A stretch of 64,000 nucleotides of DNA from an uncultured Cedecea sp. (GCF_947498825.1 NZ_CANMLV010000015.1:1-64000); one strand, 5' to 3'. Positions 1 to 10,278 are shown, counted from the first letter of the stretch. Notes: generated by a model from the letters alone, not told the origin. Made by a program: numbers and translations.

Positions 1-1671
1 GGTCCAGTCCGCGATAACATTCGCCACGGTTCGGGTACAGACATCGACCTGGACCAGCGCACTCTCCTGCTGGAGTGCGCTGAGCTGCTGTTGCAGGGCA
101 TGGATCTCGCTCTGGCGGCTGATATCCTGGCGGCAGGCCATCAGCTGTTCGGCCAGCGCTTTTTCTGCGCTAAAACGCTGCTCCTGGTCAGCAATCTCTT
201 CGCCGAGGGCGGTACGCTGTTTCTCGATAGTCGCCAGCCGCTCTCCCCGGGAATGGCCGCCAGCGGCGATGTCTTCCAGCAGCGCCTGCTCTTCCAGGGT
301 TAATGCGGTCTGCCGGGCTTTCAGGTACACCAGGGATTCCGGTACGGTATCCAGACTCATACGCACCCGGGCCGCGGCCGTATCCAGCAGATCCACGGCT
401 TTGTCCGGCAGCTGACGGCCGGTCAGGTAACGACGGGAGAGCGTGACCGCCGCGCGCACCGCATCATCGGTAATATGCACCCCGTGATGCTGTGCATAGC
501 GGGATTTCAGGCCTCTGAGCATCAGGCAGGCGGTGTCGTCATCCGGCTCGTCCACTAACACCCGCTGGAAGCGGCGCTCCAGGGCGGCATCACGTTCAAA
601 ATACTGTTTGTATTCAGACCAGGTGGTGGCGGCGATGGTCCGCAGTTCGCCGCGCGCCAGGGCAGGTTTCAGCAGGTTAGCCGCATCGGCACCGCCGGCC
701 TGGTTACCCGCGCCGATAATAGTATGGGCTTCATCAATAAATAACAGGACAGGGGTCGGTGACTGCTGCACCGCTTCAATCACGTTTTTCAGGCGTTGTT
801 CAAATTCACCTTTCACGCCTGCTCCGGCCTGTAACAGCCCAAGGTCGAGGGTGCGTAGCGTGACGCTCTTAAGGGATTCAGGAACGTTGCCTTCGGCAAT
901 GCGCAGCGCCAGACCTTCCGCCAGGGCAGTCTTTCCGACACCGGGCTCCCCCACCAGAATCGGGTTGTTTTTACGGCGACGGGAGAGAATATCCACCATC
1001 TGACGAATTTCCGTGTCGCGACCAAATACCGGGTCGATTTTGCCTTCTTTCGCTTTCGCGGTGACATCGAGGGTAAATTTATCCAGCGCATTCTGCAGGG
1101 CGGGGCTGAGCTCGCCTTCTTTTATTGGGGCGCTGTCCGGCTGGCCGACAAACGCGACTTCACCGCCGTGGCTTTGTGCCAGTTCCGCGTCTTGCTGCAT
1201 TTCCGGGCGTTCGTCTGACTGGGCATCCAGCAGCGGGCGCAGGCGTTCCAGCTGGCTCTGGCTCAGGGTCAGTAACGGCCAGAGCCCATCGCAGCCTACG
1301 CGATTTTGATTATTAACCAGCGCCATCAGCAGGTGAACGCTGCGAATATAATGTTCCCCCGCCAGGGAGGCAATCAGCCAGGCGTCCTGCATCAGCAGCT
1401 GAATCGTGTTCGAAAGCTGCGGACGAGTACGTACCGTGCGGGGTTGTTTATCCAGCCAGCCCAGTAAGTCCTGCCAGAGTGCATCCATATCCCACTCATA
1501 GCGGCGTGCCAGTACAGTGAGATCCCCTTCCCCCTGCTCCAGCAGTTTCAGCAGCCAGTGCTCCGGCAAAATTTCCGCGTGAGCACGGGTTTGACAGAGC
1601 GAAGCTGCGCCTTCCATCGCTCGGGCACAGTAAGGGTTAAGACGACGTAGCAGCATTGCTGGATTTTCCAT
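1..1671 (-). CDS. clpV: T6SS AAA+ ATPase ClpV/TssH (5' part, runs off left edge)
   Basis: An uninterrupted reading frame of 557 codons starts at ATG 1671 and is still open at base 1. The translation begins MENPAMLLRRLNPYCARAM, which is the ClpV N-terminal domain, and an AAA+ module follows. Walker A (GEPGVGKTA) lies near residue 240, Walker B (LLFIDEAH) near 311, and an arginine-finger segment (ALERRFQRV) after that. A coiled-coil M domain then precedes the visible end (VANVIADWT), where the second AAA domain should begin. ClpV disassembles contracted TssB/TssC sheaths in the cytoplasm so that the type VI secretion machine can be reused. The T6SS-type N-terminus and single M-domain motif favour ClpV over ClpB. 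The rest of the T6SS locus, if present, lies to the left. Confidence is high for the family; completeness of the gene cannot be judged. Confidence 0.93.
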   Translation of the reverse strand, partial: MENPAMLLRRLNPYCARAMEGAASLCQTRAHAEILPEHWLLKLLEQGEGDLTVLARRYEWDMDALWQDLLGWLDKQPRTVRTRPQLSNTIQLLMQDAWLIASLAGEHYIRSVHLLMALVNNQNRVGCDGLWPLLTLSQSQLERLRPLLDAQSDERPEMQQDAELAQSHGGEVAFVGQPDSAPIKEGELSPALQNALDKFTLDVTAKAKEGKIDPVFGRDTEIRQMVDILSRRRKNNPILVGEPGVGKTALAEGLALRIAEGNVPESLKSVTLRTLDLGLLQAGAGVKGEFEQRLKNVIEAVQQSPTPVLLFIDEAHTIIGAGNQAGGADAANLLKPALARGELRTIAATTWSEYKQYFERDAALERRFQRVLVDEPDDDTACLMLRGLKSRYAQHHGVHITDDAVRAAVTLSRRYLTGRQLPDKAVDLLDTAAARVRMSLDTVPESLVYLKARQTALTLEEQALLEDIAAGGHSRGERLATIEKQRTALGEEIADQEQRFSAEKALAEQLMACRQDISRQSEIHALQQQLSALQQESALVQVDVCTRTVANVIADWT

Positions 1672-2582
1672 TTGTTCTCTCTTTCCGTTGAACAGGCTAT
1701 CGCCCGCCACTTTTCCATTTAAGAAGTCTTAAGCACATCAGGTCGTATTTCTGGCGATATCTTTTGGCTCAACGCCCGCTCTGGCAGACGTTCAGTAAAA
1801 ACAAAAAGAACAGGCAGATTTCACTGCCCGTCAGTCGCTTACGCTGTGGTGCGTTCATTCCAGAAATTGTCATAGAATTCCCCTCTATTGTGTTGCAATA
1901 CGTCACCATCCTGTAATGACGACTCGGTGGTTCAGTTGTGGACAGCCAGTGTTATCAGTTTGGAAAGGTTAAAATCTGAATGAATAAACCGATATGGCGG
2001 TTTTGGGTTATTACTCGATATAATTATCTGAAGAATAACACCTGACAAATGGGAGTGTAGAAACGTTCACCAGATGATTGGAAATGGAATTATGTAACAT
2101 AAATTTACTAAAGACGGAGCTGGTAAAAATATATTATTTACATGATTTATAAGAGAATTCTCAATTTGTGGAATTGTTCTTTATGAAATAGTGAGATGCT
2201 ACTAACAGCCAGTTTACTGAAAAATGAGTCAGTACAAAAAAACAGATAAAAATTTAAATAAACGGTTTTTTAACTTATCGAATAAATGAGAGATAACGCG
2301 TAATTGATCGCGTGCAAAAATTACGATTCCCCCAGTCAAAATATTTTTATTTTCCAGCTGAGAAATTTGAGCCAGGTACAGTATACAGAGCGAATCCTGA
2401 AAACGAATGCGTAGCGCTTAATCGTCCAGGGGATTGCCTGCCTGAAATCTGCCTTTACTCCCGTGGTAAATCAAAAAAACAAAGCAACAGGTCTGATATC
2501 TCTTGACGTTATCAAACCATTCTGGTTAATTTCTGATGGCTGTTCATTTACCCATTAACCAGATAAAAATAAGGAGGATCCT
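1672..2582. other. Intergenic region between clpV and the ABC-F leader
   Basis: About 900 bases without a convincing gene. The stretch from about 1960 to 2300 is markedly AT-rich. A 64-codon frame at 2312-2506 lacks a Shine-Dalgarno sequence and resembles no protein I know. The promoters of clpV (leftward) and of the leader/ABC-F transcript (rightward) should both lie here, but I cannot place either with confidence. Confidence 0.5.
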
Positions 2583-2666
2583 ATGTCGTGCTGTGAACGT
2601 TTTTTTTGTTCACGTACTATTGGTGATCGTCGCTGCTCAAGTGTTATCGATAGCGTACTGCGATAA
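2583..2666 (+). CDS. Putative 27-aa leader peptide upstream of ABC-F gene
   Basis: ATG at 2583 has the strongest Shine-Dalgarno sequence in this region (AAGGAGG at 2570-2576). The frame encodes 27 residues starting MSCCERFFCSRT and ending VIDSVLR before TAA at 2664. The peptide is rich in Cys and Arg and is not a recognised family. Its last ten codons form the left arm of a strong hairpin (2635-2679), the arrangement expected if ribosome position on the leader decides downstream RNA folding. ABC-F resistance genes and erm genes are known to be controlled this way. That this frame is translated is inference from the ribosome-binding site and context. Confidence 0.6.
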   Translation: MSCCERFFCSRTIGDRRCSSVIDSVLR

Positions 2667-2772
2667 CTTCGGCTTGAGCGAAGCATACCTTTAGACACCT
2701 TCACTCGGGCTTACGAGTTATCGTCAGTGGTGTATGACGAGGCATAGCTATGCCTGTAACTCTTGAGTAAGC
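2635..2772 (+). promoter_or_regulatory. Candidate translational attenuator of the ABC-F gene
   Basis: Hairpin 1 pairs GCTCAAG (2635-2641) and GTTATCG (2643-2649) with CGATAAC (2661-2667) and CTTGAGC (2673-2679). Structure 2 pairs GCTTAC/GAGTTA (2709-2720) with TAACTC (2757-2762) and GTAAGC (2767-2772). It encloses a CGTCA/TGACG hairpin (2722-2739) and the perfect palindrome AGGCATAGCTATGCCT (2740-2755). It ends five bases before the ABC-F ATG and so buries its weak ribosome-binding site. A second GTTATCG (2717-2723) can capture CGATAAC instead, which would open structure 2. The pairing is read directly from sequence; the regulatory role is inferred. Confidence 0.65.
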
Positions 2773-2776
2773 ACAT

Positions 2777-4501
2777 ATGAGTACTTTATTAACTGCCCAA
2801 TCCCTGCAGCTGGATACCCCATTTGGTCCTTTACTGGACAATATTAGCCTGACCCTGAAAAAAGGCGATCGCGTCGGTTTGATAGGCCATAATGGTTGCG
2901 GTAAAAGCACCTTGCTAAAAATACTGGATGGCACCCTTTCCCCGACGAATGGTTCACTGACTCAGGCCCATTCCTGTCTGCTGTCCAGAGTAGAGCAACA
3001 TCTCCCCCCTGAACTGATGAGTCTTACCCTGTTTGAGGCGGTACGGGAAAAGATTGATCCACTGCTGCAAGAAAGCGAAAGCTGGCGAGCCGAAACGCTG
3101 CTGGCAAGTATGGGCTTTGCTCCCGCGGACTGGCACCTCAACGCCAGGACCTTGAGTGGCGGGCAGCATACCCGTCTGTTACTGGCTCGCGCCTTAATCA
3201 GTCAGCCCGATGTATTATTGCTGGATGAACCCAGTAACCACCTCGATTTGCCGACAATGCTGTGGCTTGAACACTTTCTGAAAAACTGGAACGGCAGTTT
3301 TATTCTGGTGTCACATGATGTCAGTTTATTAAATGCCGTCACCAATACCAGCTGGATTTTGCGAGATCGTATTCTGCACTGCTTTGCCCTGCCATGCTCG
3401 GCGGCCCGCGAAGCATTAGCAGAGCGGGATACTGCAGACCAGCAGCGTTTTCAGGCAGAGCAAAAAGAGATAGATCGCGTGACTGTGAGTGCTAAACGTC
3501 TGGCAACCTGGGGACATGTCTATGATAACGAGGACTTATCACGTAAAGCGAAACAGATGGAAAAACGGGTCGATAAGCTGAAAGAAACGCAGACGGAACT
3601 CAGTGCCGGGAATCAGTGGCGTCTGCAGCTTAAAGGCGATGCTTTAGTTGCCGACCGTCTGCTGGAGCTGGAAGATGTTTACGTGCGACCCGCACTATCC
3701 AGCCCTCCGCTGTTTCATCTGCCACTTCAGCGGTTAAAAAGTGGTGATCGGGTAGCGATTATTGGTCGAAATGGCTGCGGAAAGTCTTCATTGCTGCGCC
3801 TGCTCTGGCAGCAATTTCAACAGACCCAGACCGCGGGCAGTATTCGTTTTCATCCCCGCGTTCATACGGGATATTACGATCAGAACCTGCATCAGCTTAA
3901 TGATACCGATACCCTGCTTGATGCTTTGGTTCCTTTCGCCACGCTGATTGAACAAGACAGGAAAATGGCCCTGATAAGCGCAGGATTCCCCTGGATACGT
4001 CACCAGCAAACGGTCAGCACCTTAAGCGGTGGAGAACGGTCAAGACTCCTTTTTGTCGGCCTGACGCTGGCCCGCTACTCGTTGTTAATGCTGGATGAAC
4101 CCACTAACCATCTGGATATTGAAGGGAAAGAGGCGCTGGCAGAAACCCTGCAACAATTTCCGGGCGGTATTTTGCTCGTTACACATGACAGGAATCTGAT
4201 AGCCAAGAGCTGTAATCGTTTCTGGCTGGTGGATAAAGGTCTGCTCAGTGAATGGCATTCTCTTGATGCGCTCTATGACCAGTTAACCTCGGAGGAGACT
4301 GAAGAGATAAAAACGGAGGTCGTATCCATCCCGGAAATCAGCCAGCCCTGTCAGGAAGCTGACATCCTGCTGGAACGGCTGGTTATGCTGGAAGATCTGC
4401 TGGAAAAAGATCTCGCTCGTAAGGAAAAACATCAGAAACCTCAGTTACAACAGCAGTGGCGCCAGGAAATTGATTATCTGAATAAAAAACTGGCTATTTA
4501 A
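2777..4501 (+). CDS. ABC-F family ATPase (ribosome-associated, possible antibiotic resistance)
   Basis: 574 residues with two ABC ATPase domains and no membrane segment, as in ABC-F translation factors. Domain 1 has Walker A GHNGCGKST (37-45), signature LSGGQ (about 126) and Walker B LLLDEPSNHLD (about 147-157). Domain 2 has GRNGCGKSS (about 329-337), LSGGE (about 415) and LMLDEPTNHLD (about 437-447). A charged helical linker (about 195-290) separates them; in this family it reaches into the ribosomal E site. The C-terminal 60 residues are helical and charged. It is clearly not EttA, Uup, YbiT or YheS, whose sequences differ. The structured leader just upstream suggests drug-inducible expression like that of resistance-type ABC-F proteins. 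No substrate drug can be named from sequence. Confidence 0.85.
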   Translation: MSTLLTAQSLQLDTPFGPLLDNISLTLKKGDRVGLIGHNGCGKSTLLKILDGTLSPTNGSLTQAHSCLLSRVEQHLPPELMSLTLFEAVREKIDPLLQESESWRAETLLASMGFAPADWHLNARTLSGGQHTRLLLARALISQPDVLLLDEPSNHLDLPTMLWLEHFLKNWNGSFILVSHDVSLLNAVTNTSWILRDRILHCFALPCSAAREALAERDTADQQRFQAEQKEIDRVTVSAKRLATWGHVYDNEDLSRKAKQMEKRVDKLKETQTELSAGNQWRLQLKGDALVADRLLELEDVYVRPALSSPPLFHLPLQRLKSGDRVAIIGRNGCGKSSLLRLLWQQFQQTQTAGSIRFHPRVHTGYYDQNLHQLNDTDTLLDALVPFATLIEQDRKMALISAGFPWIRHQQTVSTLSGGERSRLLFVGLTLARYSLLMLDEPTNHLDIEGKEALAETLQQFPGGILLVTHDRNLIAKSCNRFWLVDKGLLSEWHSLDALYDQLTSEETEEIKTEVVSIPEISQPCQEADILLERLVMLEDLLEKDLARKEKHQKPQLQQQWRQEIDYLNKKLAI

Positions 4502-4515
4502 TTACACCTGACTTT

Positions 4516-4544
4516 GTTTCGCGGAGTATATTACACCGCGAAAC
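4516..4544 (+). terminator. Terminator hairpin after ABC-F gene
   Basis: GTTTCGCGG (4516-4524) pairs perfectly with CCGCGAAAC (4536-4544) across an 11-base loop. It is followed by a T-rich stretch, 15 bases after the ABC-F stop codon. Confidence 0.6.
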
Positions 4545-4556
4545 AAGTCTTCTATC

Positions 4557-4683
4557 TATACCCGTCATACTTCAAGTTGCTTGGGTGTTACCTGCGTCCA
4601 GCCCGCCGAATCACAGAGTGTATCTATGCTCATCGACGGGCTGAACTGGGCGCCTACAAGCAACTCGAATTATTTTGGGTATA
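4557..4683. repeat. Dispersed TATACCC...GGGTATA repeat, copy 1 (long form)
   Basis: 127 bp bounded by TATACCC and GGGTATA, with imperfect inverted ends of about 27 bp (the arms contain TTCAAGTTGC and GCAACTCGAA). The interior carries a second inverted pair, CAGCCCG/CGGGCTG. Five further copies are in this window. It carries no gene and looks like a non-autonomous mobile or structural repeat. A 61-codon frame across it is an artefact of the repeat. Confidence 0.75.
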
Positions 4684-4863
4684 TATGCTAAAAATATAAC
4701 ACCACGATAAAATAAGTATTTTTATTGATTGTAAATCAACAACATAACAACCACCACTGTTATTATCTGACTTATTTATCACTTACGTCGCAACAATTAT
4801 TGAAATAACACAGTATGATTTAACCAGGATAAATAATTCGCTCATACTGATAAGATAATACTT

Positions 4864-5793
4864 ATGACAAATAAACGTTTTCTTGACTGTAATGCTTCAG
4901 ATTTAGCCTTAATAAATAAAAATGAACTTCTATATGCTATCCGTGCCAGCGAAGGACGTGTACTGGTCAGCGAATCTATTGCCATTACGCAACCACTACT
5001 GGGCAGCATCACCAACGCAGAACTGGCCGCCTCTCAGGGGGCCGACATTCTGCTGATCAACCTGTTCGACTGTAATAATCCTCAGATCCAGGGAATGCCC
5101 GAGAATACCGCACCAGAACGTATACTGCACGAGTTACAGCATCTGACAGGCTGTATCATTGGCGTGAATCTCGAGGCAATAGACCCTGAATTTTCAGCAA
5201 AGCACGCCGAGTTCTGGAAAATGGAACAAGGACGAACGGCAACAGCGGAAAATGCCTTAAAATTGATTTCCATGGGCGCTAAAATTATCGTTCTGACCGG
5301 TAATCCCAATAACGGCGTCAGTAATCGTGCGCTTGGTCTGGCACTAAAAGAGATACGCGATGCCATAGGCGATGCTGCCATCCTTATCACTGGGAAAATG
5401 CATGGAGCCGGTATTGTACGGGAAAGTGGCAGCAAAATTATTACCGAAGAAGACGTATCCTGGTTTGCCTCACAGGGAGCCGATATTGTCTTGCTGCCCG
5501 CCCCAGGAACAGTGCCGGGTATGAGCCAGCAACGTGTAGCAGAACTGGTTGATACTGCCCATAAACAGGGAGTACTGGCCATGACCGCTATCGGAACGTC
5601 TCAGGAGGGTGCCGACGTGACGACCATCCGCCAGATAGCGCTGATGAGTAAAATGGCGGGGGCAGATCTTCATCATATCGGCGATACCGGTTATATGGGA
5701 CTGGCGCTCCCGGAAAATATTCTCGCTTATAGCATTGCTATTCGCGGGGTGAGACATACCTATACTCGTATGGCTCGATCAGTTAACCGCTAG
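4864..5793 (+). CDS. TIM-barrel-like protein, DUF7916-type family
   Basis: 309 residues, cytoplasmic (no signal peptide or membrane segment). Repeated beta-strand/glycine turns such as GADILLINLFD, GAKIIVLTGNPNNG and GADIVLLPAPG suggest a TIM barrel of the kind seen in aldolase- and phosphoenolpyruvate-mutase-like enzymes. I recall close relatives in enterobacteria annotated only as DUF7916 or, misleadingly, as haloacid-dehalogenase-like; relatives often sit near PTS genes, but none is adjacent here. It is monocistronic, with its own upstream AT-rich spacer and a strong terminator at 5806-5841. The substrate is unknown. Family assignment is moderately secure and function is not. Confidence 0.55.
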   Translation: MTNKRFLDCNASDLALINKNELLYAIRASEGRVLVSESIAITQPLLGSITNAELAASQGADILLINLFDCNNPQIQGMPENTAPERILHELQHLTGCIIGVNLEAIDPEFSAKHAEFWKMEQGRTATAENALKLISMGAKIIVLTGNPNNGVSNRALGLALKEIRDAIGDAAILITGKMHGAGIVRESGSKIITEEDVSWFASQGADIVLLPAPGTVPGMSQQRVAELVDTAHKQGVLAMTAIGTSQEGADVTTIRQIALMSKMAGADLHHIGDTGYMGLALPENILAYSIAIRGVRHTYTRMARSVNR

Positions 5794-5805
5794 GCAGACA
5801 CCTGG

Positions 5806-5841
5806 AGTCTGTTTCCGACCATGCTGATACGGAAACAGACT
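5806..5841. terminator. Bidirectional terminator between DUF7916 gene and cusA
   Basis: AGTCTGTTTCCG (5806-5817) pairs perfectly with CGGAAACAGACT (5830-5841). It lies between two convergent genes, so it can serve both. Confidence 0.7.
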
Positions 5842-5858
5842 CATACAGAGGATACTGT

Positions 5859-8800
5859 TCAGGATCTTTGCTGGTTTTTATGTAGCCAGATCAGTTTGTA
5901 GGCGGCAGGAATGATAAACAGCGATAATAATGGCGCAGTTATCATGCCACCAATCATGGGGGCAGCAATACGGCTCATCACTTCGGAACCGGCCCCGCTA
6001 CCCCATAAGACCGGCAGTAATCCGGTAATAATTACCGCCACGGTCATGGCCTTGGGACGTATGCGTAATACCGCTCCTTGGTAGAGAGCGTTATCCAGCG
6101 CCTGTTCACTGAAGGTTCCCGGTTGCGATAACTGGGGGTTATCATCGATTGCATGTCGTAAATACATGAGCATCACGACGCCAAACTCCGCTGCCACGCC
6201 GGCAAGGGCAATAAACCCGGTCCCGGTTGCTACCGATAAATGGAAACCTTGCCAGTAAAGAAACCAAATCCCCCCAACCAGAGCAAAAGGCAGGCTCAAT
6301 AAGACAAGCAGGGCCTCATCAAAGCGGCGAAATGCCAGATAGAGCAGTACAAAAATAATGACCACCGTCATAGGCACCATCATGCTGAGTTTTTTACTGG
6401 CATGCTCCAACAACTCAAATTGTCCGGAAAAGGTCACGCTGGTCCCCGGTTTCAGTGTCACCTGTTCATCAATAGCGGTTTTTAAATCCTTGACCACTGA
6501 CACCATATCCCGGCCCCTGGTATCAATATAAATCCAGTTACCGGGCAGCGCATTTTCCGTTTTCAGCATATTGGGGCCGCTACTCACGCTGATTTCCGCC
6601 ACATCACCCAGCATAATTTGCTGCTTCAGCGGTGTGAGTACCGGTAACTGTTTTAATGCTTGCGGACTGTCACGGTATTCTTGCGGATAACGCATACTGA
6701 TGGGATATCTGGCAATACCGTCCACCACTTCACCGGTTTGCATACCGCCGATCGCAGAGGAAACAAATAACTGTACATCGTCAATGGTCATGCCATAACG
6801 TGCGGCTTTTTCCCGGTTAATATCCACCGTAATATAGCGCCCTCCTTCCAGACGTTCTGCCAGTGCCGAGGTGACGCCCGGAACCTGACGCGCCACTTCT
6901 TCAATACGCTGTGCGGTCTCATCCAGATCGGCCAGTACGTTTCCGGAAACCTTGATGCCGATGGGACTTTTAATACCCGTCGAAAGCATGTCAATTCGGT
7001 TACGAATAGGTGAAACCCACAGGTTCGCAAGGCCCGGCAGACGCACGGTTTTGTCCAGTTCTTCAATAATTTTTTCAGGAGTCATACCCGGACGCCACTC
7101 ACTTTGTGGCTTTAACTGAATCGTTGTTTCCAGCATCTCCAGCGGCGCAGAGTCGGTCGCGCTATCCGCGCGCCCTGCTTTGCCAAACACCGTCTCGACT
7201 TCCGGGACGGTTTTGATCAGCCTGTCGGTTGTTTGCAATAAGGAGCGTGCTTGCGCGGCAGAAATACCGGGCAAGGTCGATGGCATATAGAGTAAATCAC
7301 CTTCATCAATTTGCGGCAGAAACTCCCCCCCGACTTTACTCAGCGGCCAGGCTACTGTCAGAATAGACAGCAGAGCAACGGTAAGCGTGAGTTTTGGCCA
7401 GTGCAACACACGTAACAGCAACGGATGATATAACTTGATTAGCCCCCGATTGAGCGGATTACGCGTTTCCGCCGGGATATGTCCGCGAATAAAAAAACCC
7501 ATCAGTATCGGAATAACGGTGATAGCCAGCAGCGCAGCGCCTGCCATTGCATAGGTTTTAGTGAAAGCCAGAGGTCCGAACAATCTCCCTTCCTGACCTT
7601 CAAGGGTAAAAATAGGAATAAATGACAGCGTAATAATCAATAAACTGATAAAAAGCGCCGGACCGACCTCTATCGAAGCATCAGTGATAATTTTCCAGCG
7701 TTCAGCATTGCATGGTTTTTCATGCGGATGCTTGTGATTCCACTCTTCCAGCCGTTTATGGGCATTCTCTATCATCACCACCGCAGCATCGACCATCGCA
7801 CCCACCGCAATGGCAATGCCCCCGAGAGACATAATATTGGCGTTAATTCCCTGAAAGTGCATGATAATAAAGGCGATAAACAGCCCCAAGGGTAAGGATA
7901 TAATCGCCACCAGCGCAGAGCGCATATGTCCGAGAAATAACCCGCAGACCACGGCAACGGCAATAAACTCTTCCAGTAATTTATGACTAAGATTAGTAAT
8001 CGCCCGGTCAATCAACCCGCTGCGATCGTAGGTCGTCACTATCTCAACGCCCGGTGGCAGGCCACTTTGCAACGTATTAAGTTTGTCTTTCACTGCGGCT
8101 ATCACCTCGCGGGCATTTTTACCCGATCGCAGAATAATCACGCCACCAGCAACTTCGCCCTCGCCATTAAGTTCAGCGATACCACGCCGCATTTCTGGCC
8201 CGATCTGCACCCGGGCTACATCCTGTAAATAAACGGGAACGCCATTCACATCGGCATTCAGTACTATATGATTGAAGTCATTGATGGATTGCAGATAACC
8301 GGTTGCCCGTACCATATATTCCGCTTCAGCACGCTCTATCGATGCCCCACCCATTTCTTGGTTAGAGGCATTAAGCGCATTTTTAACCTGTTGCAATGTG
8401 ATGCCATATTGCACCAGCTTTGCCGGATCGATCTGAACTTGATATTCCCTGACCATGCCACCTATAGAGGCGACCTCTGATACATTAGGAATGGTTTTGA
8501 GTTCATACTTTAAAAACCAGTCCTGTAGAGAACGTAATTCAGCCAAATCATGCTTGCCTGTTTTATCCACCAGGGCATATTCAAAAATCCACCCCACCCC
8601 TGTGGCATCCGGGCCTATTTCCGAACGAATGCCCGCTGGTAAGCGGTTCTGCGCCTGGCTAAGGTATTCCATGACCCTGGAACGAGCCCAGTATTGATCG
8701 GTACCATCTTCAAAAATGACATAAACCCATGAGTCGCCAAACTGTGAAAAACCCCGTACCGTTTTGGCTCCAGGAACGGAAAGCATGGTGGTGGTTAGTG

Positions 8801-9002
8801 GATATGTCACTTGATTTTCAATAATCTGCGGTGACTGGCCGGGATAGCGGGTTTTGATAATCACCTGGACATCAGAGAGATCAGGTAATGCATCCACCGG
8901 CGTATTTACGACAGTCCAGCTTCCCCACAAAATAAGAAATAGCACACCGAGCATAATCAAAAAACGGTTGGCGACAGAACGCCGAATAATCCATGCAATC
9001 AT
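5859..9002 (-). CDS. cusA: Copper/silver efflux RND pump CusA
   Basis: Heavy-metal RND inner-membrane pump that drives Cu(I)/Ag(I) export through the CusCBA complex using the proton gradient. Start ATG 9002 gives [14 protein letters not shown] and exactly 1047 residues, the E. coli CusA length; it follows AAGGGA and lies 10 bp after the cusB stop. A longer frame (from 9047) would overlap cusB and is rejected. Segments around the known methionine relay are kept ([21 protein letters not shown]). The transmembrane proton-relay segment ([13 protein letters not shown]) and the C-terminal [19 protein letters not shown] are also intact. Last gene of cusCFBA. Highly similar to E. coli CusA throughout; no sign of damage. 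Confidence 0.97.
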   Translation of the reverse strand: MIAWIIRRSVANRFLIMLGVLFLILWGSWTVVNTPVDALPDLSDVQVIIKTRYPGQSPQIIENQVTYPLTTTMLSVPGAKTVRGFSQFGDSWVYVIFEDGTDQYWARSRVMEYLSQAQNRLPAGIRSEIGPDATGVGWIFEYALVDKTGKHDLAELRSLQDWFLKYELKTIPNVSEVASIGGMVREYQVQIDPAKLVQYGITLQQVKNALNASNQEMGGASIERAEAEYMVRATGYLQSINDFNHIVLNADVNGVPVYLQDVARVQIGPEMRRGIAELNGEGEVAGGVIILRSGKNAREVIAAVKDKLNTLQSGLPPGVEIVTTYDRSGLIDRAITNLSHKLLEEFIAVAVVCGLFLGHMRSALVAIISLPLGLFIAFIIMHFQGINANIMSLGGIAIAVGAMVDAAVVMIENAHKRLEEWNHKHPHEKPCNAERWKIITDASIEVGPALFISLLIITLSFIPIFTLEGQEGRLFGPLAFTKTYAMAGAALLAITVIPILMGFFIRGHIPAETRNPLNRGLIKLYHPLLLRVLHWPKLTLTVALLSILTVAWPLSKVGGEFLPQIDEGDLLYMPSTLPGISAAQARSLLQTTDRLIKTVPEVETVFGKAGRADSATDSAPLEMLETTIQLKPQSEWRPGMTPEKIIEELDKTVRLPGLANLWVSPIRNRIDMLSTGIKSPIGIKVSGNVLADLDETAQRIEEVARQVPGVTSALAERLEGGRYITVDINREKAARYGMTIDDVQLFVSSAIGGMQTGEVVDGIARYPISMRYPQEYRDSPQALKQLPVLTPLKQQIMLGDVAEISVSSGPNMLKTENALPGNWIYIDTRGRDMVSVVKDLKTAIDEQVTLKPGTSVTFSGQFELLEHASKKLSMMVPMTVVIIFVLLYLAFRRFDEALLVLLSLPFALVGGIWFLYWQGFHLSVATGTGFIALAGVAAEFGVVMLMYLRHAIDDNPQLSQPGTFSEQALDNALYQGAVLRIRPKAMTVAVIITGLLPVLWGSGAGSEVMSRIAAPMIGGMITAPLLSLFIIPAAYKLIWLHKNQQRS

Positions 9003-9012
9003 CATCTTTCCC

Positions 9013-10278
9013 TTAATGTCCGGAATGCTCTGTACGGAGGGAGTCATCGGTCAGGTTTTCAGGCGTTTGCAACCTTTCCAGAGCACCGTTGATATTGGCT
9101 TCGGAGTCAATCAGGAACAGTCCATTCACCACTACCGACTCCCCTTCAGCCAGCCCTTCTACTGCCGCCTGGGATTCTGATTCGCGGACGAGCTTGATAG
9201 TTTTCGGCACAAAACGCCCCTGTGAGTTGACGGTGATCACTCGTTGCTGCTGACCGGTATCAATAATCGCCGGGGCAGGAATCAATACCTGTTCCGGCCC
9301 CTGAAGATGAAGATTCAGATAAGCATTCATTCCGGGTTTCAGTCGTTGTTGGCGATTATTTATCGGGATACGGATCTGCAATGTCCGTGTGGCAGGATCA
9401 GCGCCGGGCAACAGACTCCATTGTTGAATAACGAAATCTTCATCCGGATAAGCGGGTATTGAGAGACTCAATTGCGCTGCGTCATTCAGTAAAGCAGCCA
9501 GCGACTCAGGAACAGCAGCGGTCACCCAGACAGGATCAATACCCTGAATTTGTGCAACCACATTATCTTTAGCGATATTCATCCCATTGCGTAGATCAAA
9601 AGCAGTAATAACCCCCGTAATTGGGGCCTTCAGGGTAAAATGCGTTTGAATAACACGCTCTTTCCGTAAACGTTGAATATCTTCTTGTGGCATACCCGCC
9701 AGTCGTAAACGCTCCAGAATACCTTTCAACTCACCTGCCGTCCCCCCAGTCGCCGACAAGAGTAAATATTCGCTCTGTGCTTCCACCCATTCAGGAATAG
9801 TAATATCGATAAGCGGTGTACCCGCCTGGACTTTATCACCAAGAGTCAAAGGATATACCCGTTCAACAAAACCGTCAGAACGCGCCTGAACAATAGCGAA
9901 CTGGTGGTCGTTAAAACCAATATTCGCGGGCAGTCTCTGACGATATTGCAAATGGCCTTTGTGAGATTTTTCTGTTTTTAATCCCAGATTTTGCAGCAGT
10001 ACCGGATTAATACGGACTCCTTCAGCATCCTCACTGGCATCTGCTTCATCACGATATTTGGGGACCAAGTCCATATCCATAAAAGGTGACTTTCCCGGTT
10101 TATCAAATTTGGTATCCGGTTTCATCGGGTCATACCAGAACAGGACTTCCCTTTCGGCGGGTGAGCGGCTGACCTGCGAATCCGGATATAAATAAGGATA
10201 TGCCATGGCCATTATTATACTGCCGAGAATAAGGCCACCTGCTACGGCGATAGCCAGTTTTAATTTTGAAGAAACCAT
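9013..10278 (-). CDS. cusB: Cus periplasmic adaptor CusB
   Basis: Membrane-fusion protein that links CusA to CusC and passes metal from CusF to the pump. 421 residues from ATG 10278, which has AGGA nine bases upstream; a start five codons earlier lacks a good site. An N-terminal membrane anchor (about residues 7-28) is followed by FWYDPM and SPFMDMDL, which hold the three metal-binding methionines known in CusB. Lipoyl-like and beta-barrel segments follow ([34 protein letters not shown]). The C-terminus ends in a His-containing tail. Positioned between cusF and cusA as in E. coli. Confidence 0.96.
   Translation of the reverse strand: MVSSKLKLAIAVAGGLILGSIIMAMAYPYLYPDSQVSRSPAEREVLFWYDPMKPDTKFDKPGKSPFMDMDLVPKYRDEADASEDAEGVRINPVLLQNLGLKTEKSHKGHLQYRQRLPANIGFNDHQFAIVQARSDGFVERVYPLTLGDKVQAGTPLIDITIPEWVEAQSEYLLLSATGGTAGELKGILERLRLAGMPQEDIQRLRKERVIQTHFTLKAPITGVITAFDLRNGMNIAKDNVVAQIQGIDPVWVTAAVPESLAALLNDAAQLSLSIPAYPDEDFVIQQWSLLPGADPATRTLQIRIPINNRQQRLKPGMNAYLNLHLQGPEQVLIPAPAIIDTGQQQRVITVNSQGRFVPKTIKLVRESESQAAVEGLAEGESVVVNGLFLIDSEANINGALERLQTPENLTDDSLRTEHSGH

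Noticed and set aside
2312-2506. 64-codon frame before the ABC-F leader
   Set aside because: No Shine-Dalgarno sequence, unlikely composition, and no resemblance to any known protein. Treated as chance.
4514-4699. 61-codon frame after the ABC-F gene
   Set aside because: Lies within a terminator hairpin and the dispersed repeat. Its sequence is explained by the repeat.
9003-9047. 15-codon N-terminal extension of CusA
   Set aside because: Overlaps the end of cusB. The start at 9002 gives the exact E. coli length and has the ribosome-binding site.
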